Shown here one piece after another: positions 6,000 through 9,923 of a stretch of DNA of 9,923 bases (position 1 is its first letter; each line of letters starts with the position of its first letter). The notes below the pieces were generated by a model. It was not told where the DNA came from. It ran no database searches and worked only from the letters and a program-made list of their open reading frames with translations. Source of the DNA: Burkholderiaceae bacterium (GTDB taxonomy: Bacteria; Pseudomonadota; Gammaproteobacteria; Burkholderiales; Burkholderiaceae); assembly GCA_017997515.1 (NCBI GenBank), contig JAGOEY010000043.1:1-9923 (forward strand), read 5' to 3'. Both the position numbers and the translations under genes were made by a program.

Positions 6000-6109
6000 T
6001 TTTCCAAAATGGTGCCTGCAGAGGGTTTTCGGGAGATCGGGCCCAAAAAACGTACATGGCGGTTTCCCCGTCTCTAACTAGTATTGGCCGACGGGGGTTG
6101 CCAGCAAAG
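5991..6109 (-). promoter_or_regulatory. rpsU 5' leader (possible regulatory RNA)
   Basis: The inferred transcript starts near 6109, leaving about 119 nt before the ATG. A 7-bp hairpin, CCCCGTC (6096-6090) pairing with GACGGGG (6072-6066) across a 17-nt loop, begins about 13 nt into the transcript. Downstream are a T6 run (6045-6050 as A6 on plus) and a GGGCCC palindrome. Long leaders of ribosomal protein genes often bind the protein for feedback control; whether that holds here is inference. No known riboswitch was recognised. Confidence 0.45.
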
Positions 6110-6115
6110 CCAAGG

Positions 6116-6143
6116 ATTATAGCGTCTCGCTGACACCCGACAA
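6116..6143 (-). promoter_or_regulatory. Sigma70-type promoter of rpsU
   Basis: On the minus strand a perfect TATAAT -10 (6116-6121) lies 16 bp from TTGTCG (6138-6143), which matches the -35 consensus in four of six positions. It is the best promoter in the window and sits between the end of the flavoprotein gene and rpsU. Predicted start of transcription is near 6109. Confidence 0.75.
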
Positions 6144-6176
6144 GAATTTCGCGGTGGCAAAACAACGCTGCATCGC

Positions 6177-7412
6177 CTATTTTTCCAGCGCCTGCGCGCA
6201 TGCAAACGCACTGGCCCAGGCCCACTGGAAGTTGTAGCCACCCAGCCAGCCGGTGATGTCCACCACCTCACCAATGAAGTACAGCCCCGGCTGGGCCTTG
6301 GCTTCCATGGTTTGCTGCGACAGGGCGCGGGTGTCGATGCCACCCAGCGTGACTTCGGCCTTTTTGTAGCCTTCGGTGCCGATGGGGGTGAGTTCCCAGC
6401 GCGCCAGCTGCTCGGCCAGTTTGGCCAGGGCTTTGTCGGACGCTTCGTTGATGGGGCGCTGCCAGTCGGGGCTTTGCTGGGCCCAGGTGTCGGCCAGGCG
6501 GCTGGGCACCAGGGTGGCGAGTTCGTTGGCAATCAGCTTTTTGGAGCGCGCCTTGCCCAGCGCCAGGGCGTCGGGCAGGTCGGTGCCCGGGGCCAGGTTG
6601 ATGGACAGCGGTGTGCCAGGCTGCCAGTAGCTGGAAATCTGCAGCACCGCCGGGCCGGACAGCCCCCGGTGGGTGAACAGCAGGTCCTCCAGGAAGGCCA
6701 TACGTTCTTTTTTTGTGCCGGTGCTGATCTCGACCGGCAACGCCAAGCCTGACAGCTGTGCATACGACGCCCATGCATCCCCGTCAAAAGTCAGCGGCAC
6801 CAGCCCCGGGCGCCGCTCCACCAGCGGAATGGCGAACTGCTGCGCCAGACGGTAGCCAAAATCGGTCGCACCAATCTTGGGAATCGACAAGCCGCCGGTC
6901 GCCACCACCAGACTGCGTGCAGACACGGGGCCTCGAGTAGTATCAATTTGATAGCTGCCTGCGCATGCTGCATCTGCGCTGGAGGCCAAAAACGCTGTAT
7001 TTTTGATGCTGCAGGGCTGCCAGCGTTCAACCTGGCCTTTGGCACATTCGGCCAGCAGCATCTGGATGATGTCCTCGGCCGAACGGTCGGCAAACAGCTG
7101 GCCTTTGTGTTTTTCGTGGTGGCTGATGCCGTGCTGGTCCAGCAGCGCGATGAAGTCGGCCGGGGTGTAACGCGACAGGGCCGAGCGGCAGAACTGCGGG
7201 TTCTGGCCGACGAAATGTTTGTGCGGCGCACGCGGGTCGAGGTCGCGGTTGGTGAAGTTGCAGCGGCCACCGCCCGAGATACGGATCTTTTCGGCCACCT
7301 TTTCCGCGTGGTCGATCAGCAGCACTTTCAGGCCGCGCTGGCCCGCCTGGGCGGCGCAGAACAGGCCGGCAGCACCGGCACCCACGACCACCACGTCAAA
7401 AACTTGTGCCAA
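6177..7412 (-). CDS. BaiN/HI0933-family NAD(P)/FAD-dependent oxidoreductase
   Basis: The 411-residue flavoprotein is of the HI0933/YhiN type (often named BaiN or RdsA family); physiological substrate is unknown for most members. The N-terminal FAD-binding Rossmann motif is VVVVGAGAAGLFCA (7-20), followed by KIRISGGGRCNFTN (42-55), the family signature. The second dinucleotide region is SLVVATGGLSIPKIGATDFG (167-186), and the C-terminal FAD contact is GEVVDITGWLGGYNFQWAWA (about 381-400). No ATG occurs before the Rossmann motif; the TTG at 7412-7410, with AAAGAG a few bases upstream, is the likely start. Residues 136-157 are encoded by an in-frame dispersed repeat (6941-7007). It follows cobA by 56 bp in the same direction and may be co-transcribed with the nitrate block, but nothing shows a functional link. 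It ends before the rpsU promoter with no clear terminator. Confidence 0.9.
   Translation of the reverse strand: MAQVFDVVVVGAGAAGLFCAAQAGQRGLKVLLIDHAEKVAEKIRISGGGRCNFTNRDLDPRAPHKHFVGQNPQFCRSALSRYTPADFIALLDQHGISHHEKHKGQLFADRSAEDIIQMLLAECAKGQVERWQPCSIKNTAFLASSADAACAGSYQIDTTRGPVSARSLVVATGGLSIPKIGATDFGYRLAQQFAIPLVERRPGLVPLTFDGDAWASYAQLSGLALPVEISTGTKKERMAFLEDLLFTHRGLSGPAVLQISSYWQPGTPLSINLAPGTDLPDALALGKARSKKLIANELATLVPSRLADTWAQQSPDWQRPINEASDKALAKLAEQLARWELTPIGTEGYKKAEVTLGGIDTRALSQQTMEAKAQPGLYFIGEVVDITGWLGGYNFQWAWASAFACAQALEK
6941..7007 (-). repeat. Dispersed repeat inserted in frame in the flavoprotein gene
   Basis: The plus strand begins with the 13-nt perfect inverted repeat TATCAATTTGATA (6941-6953), continues AGCTGCCTGCGCATGCTGCA, then GCGCTGGAGGCCAAAAACGC and ends near TTTTTGAT. 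From memory, sequences of the form ...TTGATAGCTGCT(T/C)GCGC...GCGCT(G/A)GAGGCCAAAAA... are scattered through Comamonadaceae genomes, mostly between genes. Here the element is read through on the minus strand as residues 136-157 of the flavoprotein (about IKNTAFLASSADAACAGSYQ and ID), in a surface region between the Rossmann halves. An internal GCGCA/TGCGC pair suggests a hairpin. No transposase is associated; it may be a non-autonomous or REP-like element. Confidence 0.7.
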
Positions 7413-7468
7413 GAGGCTCTTTCAGGGAGTGAGGGCCCGCAGTGTAGCGGTCTCGTTGTGTCTCCCGC

Positions 7469-8248
7469 TCACGCGGCGCGCACGTGGGTGGTGGTGCTCT
7501 GCACGGCGGCCACACCGCGCACCACGTCACCCACCACCATCACCGCCGGGCTGCCCAGCTGTTCTTGGTGGATGGTGTGCTGCAGGTTACCCAGGGTGGT
7601 GACCGCGTGGCGCTGGTGCGGCAGGCTGGTGTTCTGGACGATGGCCACCGGGGTGCTGGCGGGCAGGCCGCTGAGCAGGCCGTGCTGGATGTGGCTGGCC
7701 TGGCTCACCCCCATGTAGATCACCAGCGTCAGCCGGGCGTCGCGGGCGGTGTTGGCAAGCGCCACCCAGTCGGTGCCCTGGGCTCCGGGCTGGGCATGGC
7801 CGGTGACAAACACCACACCGTAGGCATGTTCGCGGTGGGTCAGCGGCACACCCAGGGAGGTGACGGCGGCCAGCCCGGCGGTGATGCCGTTGATGACGGT
7901 GACTTCCACCCCGGCTTCGCGCAGGTGTTCCACCTCTTCACCTCCGCGCCCGAAGATGAACGGGTCGCCACCCTTGAGGCGCACCACCTGCTCACCGTCG
8001 CGCACCGCCATCAGCATCAGTTTTTCGATGAAGGCCTGGGGCGTGCTCTTGCAGCCGCCGCGTTTGCCGACATGGATGATGCGGGCACTGGGGGCCGCAT
8101 AGGCCACGATGTCGGCGCTGACCAGGTCGTCCACCAGCAGCACAGTGGCGCGCTGGATGGCCTTGAGCGCCTTGAGGGTCAGCAACTCTGGGTCGCCTGG
8201 GCCTGCGCCAACGAGGGTGCAGGTGCCTGAAGTGGAGGTGGGGTTCAT
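7469..8248 (-). CDS. cobA: Uroporphyrinogen-III C-methyltransferase (SUMT)
   Basis: The 259-residue enzyme methylates uroporphyrinogen III at C2 and C7 with two S-adenosylmethionines, giving precorrin-2, the branch point to siroheme and cobalamin. Signatures are LVGAGPGDPELLTLKA (12-27), LVDDLVS (38-44), VGKRGG (60-65), VVRLKGGDPFIFGRGGEE (88-105) and the GITAGLAAVTSLGVPLTHR block (121-139). It is the stand-alone SUMT form without the CysG dehydrogenase/ferrochelatase half. ATG 8248 overlaps the stop of ybiB in an ATGA junction, so translation is probably coupled. Placement in a nitrate-assimilation cluster points to siroheme supply for nitrite reductase rather than to cobalamin. The symbol could equally be sumT or nasF. 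Confidence 0.94.
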   Translation of the reverse strand: MNPTSTSGTCTLVGAGPGDPELLTLKALKAIQRATVLLVDDLVSADIVAYAAPSARIIHVGKRGGCKSTPQAFIEKLMLMAVRDGEQVVRLKGGDPFIFGRGGEEVEHLREAGVEVTVINGITAGLAAVTSLGVPLTHREHAYGVVFVTGHAQPGAQGTDWVALANTARDARLTLVIYMGVSQASHIQHGLLSGLPASTPVAIVQNTSLPHQRHAVTTLGNLQHTIHQEQLGSPAVMVVGDVVRGVAAVQSTTTHVRAA

Positions 8249-9210
8249 AGTCTGGCCGCTATGGTTGTGATGTGGTGGACTTGCCGAGCGATGGACTCGG
8301 GCACGGGGGCGTCACCCGCCAGCACGCGGCGGGTGTAGTCGGCGGTGGTGGCGGCGTCGATCTCGGTGGGCAGGCCGGGCACTTCGGACAGGGTGCCTGG
8401 CTGCTGGGTGGCCAGCTCGGTGTGTTCGCCGTTCACAAAACCGTGGATTTGCGGTGTGCGGCGCGGGTCACTCACCACCTCACCTTCGAGCCCACGGGTC
8501 AGCACCGCCTGCATCTGCAGCGTGGCAAAGGTGTCGCAGATCATCGAAAAATATTCGGGATGGGTGTAGCTGCTGACCACGATCTGGGTGCCCACACCCG
8601 GCTGCATGAGTTTGACCACGCTGTGGCCCGGGTTGCGCAGGCCCACGGTCTGGCGCACTTCCAGCAGGCGTTTCAGGCCGGTGTGCAACACGCCGGTGTC
8701 GAGGTGGGCCACGGTGCCGTCGGTGATGGGCTGCACGGCTGCCATGGTGGGAATACCCAGGGTCTCCAGCACGGACGACGCGGTGATGCGGCGGGACTCG
8801 GTTTGGGTGCCGTGCACCAGCACCGGCAAACCTTCGCGCGCCAGCAGCAGCGCCAGCAGCGGGGTCAGCACCGGCAGCTTGCGCGCGCCGTTGTAGCTGG
8901 GCAGCACGATCAGGGGGCGTTGGGTGGCGGGGATACGGTTCAAGCGGGCGTGTGTAGCGTCCAAAAAACCCGCCATTTCTTCGCTGGTCTCCCCCTTGAT
9001 CCGCATGGCAAGGCAGAACGCACCGATTTCCAGGTCGGTGACGGTGCCGTCCAGCACCTGGCCGAACAGGTCGGTGGCCTGCGCGCGCGTGAGCGGCTTT
9101 GCGCCACGCGGGCCACGCCCGATTTCCTTGATGTATTGCGCTATTCCCACCGTGAGGGCTTTCTTTTTGGCTTCTGAAGACTGTTGATTGTCGGGGAACA
9201 CTGATGACAA
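8245..9210 (-). CDS. ybiB: YbiB family protein (TrpD2, anthranilate phosphoribosyltransferase-like)
   Basis: The 321-residue protein has the TrpD-type fold: a helical N-terminal domain (about 15-90, LTRAQATDLFGQVLDGTVTD and LEIGAFCLAMRIKGET) and a larger domain with LPSYNGARKLPVLTPLLALL (103-122), VHGTQTESRRITASSVLETL (133-152) and VVKLMQPGVGTQIVVSSYTH. The glycine-rich phosphoribosyl-diphosphate motif of true TrpD is not apparent, so it is not expected to make tryptophan precursor. E. coli YbiB binds nucleic acids and is reported to be SOS-controlled (family knowledge). Here it lies between nitrate reductase and SUMT genes, ATGA-overlapping the latter, a recurring order in Burkholderiales as I recall. 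Start is uncertain: TTG 9210 or GTG 9201, no Shine-Dalgarno for either and no ATG upstream in frame. Confidence 0.88.
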   Translation of the reverse strand: MSSVFPDNQQSSEAKKKALTVGIAQYIKEIGRGPRGAKPLTRAQATDLFGQVLDGTVTDLEIGAFCLAMRIKGETSEEMAGFLDATHARLNRIPATQRPLIVLPSYNGARKLPVLTPLLALLLAREGLPVLVHGTQTESRRITASSVLETLGIPTMAAVQPITDGTVAHLDTGVLHTGLKRLLEVRQTVGLRNPGHSVVKLMQPGVGTQIVVSSYTHPEYFSMICDTFATLQMQAVLTRGLEGEVVSDPRRTPQIHGFVNGEHTELATQQPGTLSEVPGLPTEIDAATTADYTRRVLAGDAPVPESIARQVHHITTIAARL

Positions 9211-9241
9211 ATAGCTATATGCGGAATGACGGGCAGCTGGC

Positions 9242-9923
9242 TCACGCTGCCACCGTTACAACGGGGTGGATACGCACCATACGTTTCAGCTCCGGGATAC
9301 ACGAGCCGCAGTTGGTGCCGCAGCGCAGCGCCCCTTGCAGCGCTGCCAGGCGTTCGGCTTCGTTGCCGGTGCAGTTGCCCAGCTGTTCGTTGATGGCCAC
9401 ATCGGTCACGTTGAAGCAGGTGCAGATCTGTTTGCCCCGCGACTGCACTGCCACCGGCGCACGCGCACCGGGGGCCAGCAGCAGGCGGCCATAGGCCTGC
9501 GCGGGCAGCTCCTCGCGCAGCAGGGTGGCCATCCAGGCTTCGGCGCGGGTGTCGCCGGCCAGCACAAACGCTTCGAGGGATGTGGCCTCGCTGCTGCGCA
9601 CCAGGCGCACGGCCCGGCGCTGGCCGCGCTGGCGGTCGGCATACCGCAGGGTGTCGGCACCGTTCAGGCCCAGCAGCGCATCGATGCGGTCGAGCAGGCT
9701 GCTGTCTGCCGTTGTATGGGCGGCGGCGCGGAACAGAATGCCGTGGCGCGCAAGGCTGGGTTGCGCCAGCGGCTGGTTGTTCGAGAACGGCACACAGCTG
9801 GCAAACGGAAATTCCGCCATCAGCGGCTTGAGGGCCTCGCGCACCGCCAGCGCGCTGTCAGCCGGCAGCCAGGCCATGGCCAGCAGCGACCAAGGCAGCT
9901 CGGCCTTGAGGATCTTGACGGCG
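9242..9923 (-). CDS. nasA: Assimilatory nitrate reductase catalytic subunit, C-terminal part
   Basis: The frame is open to the right window edge (at least 226 codons), so only the C-terminus is present; the molybdopterin domains lie outside. The end carries a BFD-like [2Fe-2S] domain: CTCFNVTDVAI followed about 34 residues later by CGTNCGSCIPELKRM, giving the CxC and CxxC ligand pattern typical of NasA-type enzymes and of NirB. The preceding region (from AVKILKAELPWSLLAMAWLP to about 130 residues on) matches what I recall of the NasA segment after the molybdopterin-dinucleotide domain in Comamonadaceae. The enzyme reduces nitrate to nitrite in the cytoplasm for assimilation. The stop is 31 bp before ybiB, so one operon is likely. 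An in-frame ATG at 9877 is internal, not the start. NirB is the alternative, less likely by context and sequence. Confidence 0.82.
   Translation of the reverse strand, partial: AVKILKAELPWSLLAMAWLPADSALAVREALKPLMAEFPFASCVPFSNNQPLAQPSLARHGILFRAAAHTTADSSLLDRIDALLGLNGADTLRYADRQRGQRRAVRLVRSSEATSLEAFVLAGDTRAEAWMATLLREELPAQAYGRLLLAPGARAPVAVQSRGKQICTCFNVTDVAINEQLGNCTGNEAERLAALQGALRCGTNCGSCIPELKRMVRIHPVVTVAA

Noticed and set aside
7413..7468. Possible terminator between cobA and the flavoprotein
   Set aside because: Only a 5-bp AGCGG/CCGCT pairing with a long loop and no T-tract was found.
6948..7718. Plus-strand open frame of 256 codons across the flavoprotein and cobA ends
   Set aside because: It is antisense to two genes with clear motifs, and its product has no domain signature.
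7484..8230. Plus-strand open frame of 248 codons
   Set aside because: It is antisense to the whole of cobA/SUMT; His/Gly/Val-rich composition typical of antisense frames.
8272..9177. Plus-strand open frame of 301 codons
   Set aside because: It is antisense to ybiB, which is well supported; no family resemblance in the plus-strand product.
9202..9226. TAGCTATATGCG near the ybiB start as another dispersed-repeat remnant
   Set aside because: Only TAGCT and a few bases agree with the repeat at 6941-7007; too short to support.

Overview
The window looks like a chromosomal housekeeping segment from a GC-rich betaproteobacterium, most likely order Burkholderiales, family Comamonadaceae (Rhodoferax/Polaromonas/Acidovorax-like). 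The reasons are protein similarity as I recognise it, the nitrate reductase - YbiB - uroporphyrinogen methyltransferase gene order, and two short dispersed-repeat types that I associate with this family (5097-5180 and 6941-7007). The assignment is by recognition, not by database search.

Layout. Left end: a truncated suhB (inositol monophosphatase family) on the minus strand is divergent from trmJ (tRNA 2'-O-methyltransferase) and cysE (serine O-acetyltransferase) on the plus strand. cysE converges, with a 5-bp gap, on a minus-strand pair darP-mogA (ribosome-assembly factor and molybdopterin adenylyltransferase) whose reading frames overlap by 8 bp. darP is divergent from pmbA/tldE (metalloprotease partner) across a 64-bp region with a small dyad. 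pmbA is followed by a multi-hairpin repeat and converges on yqeY and rpsU. rpsU has the clearest expression signals of the window: a consensus -10 promoter, a leader of about 120 nt with a hairpin, a palindrome over its start codon, an inverted repeat centred on its stop codon, and an intrinsic terminator before yqeY.

Right part: a minus-strand nitrate-assimilation block runs nasA C-terminus, ybiB (TrpD2 family), cobA/sumT (siroheme branch). It is followed after 56 bp by a BaiN/HI0933-type flavoprotein whose reading frame carries an in-frame copy of a dispersed repeat. SUMT makes the precursor of siroheme, the cofactor of assimilatory nitrite reductase, so the block ties nitrate reduction to cofactor supply. 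MogA supplies molybdenum cofactor, which NasA needs, but it is in a separate transcription unit.

No mobile element, CRISPR array, tRNA or rRNA gene, toxin-antitoxin or defence module was seen, and I do not think the window hides a new multi-gene system. The points most worth a second look are the coding repeat in the flavoprotein, the multi-hairpin element after pmbA, and the regulatory structure around rpsU. No stretch longer than 300 bases lacks a gene; the largest gap is the 186-bp rpsU upstream region.
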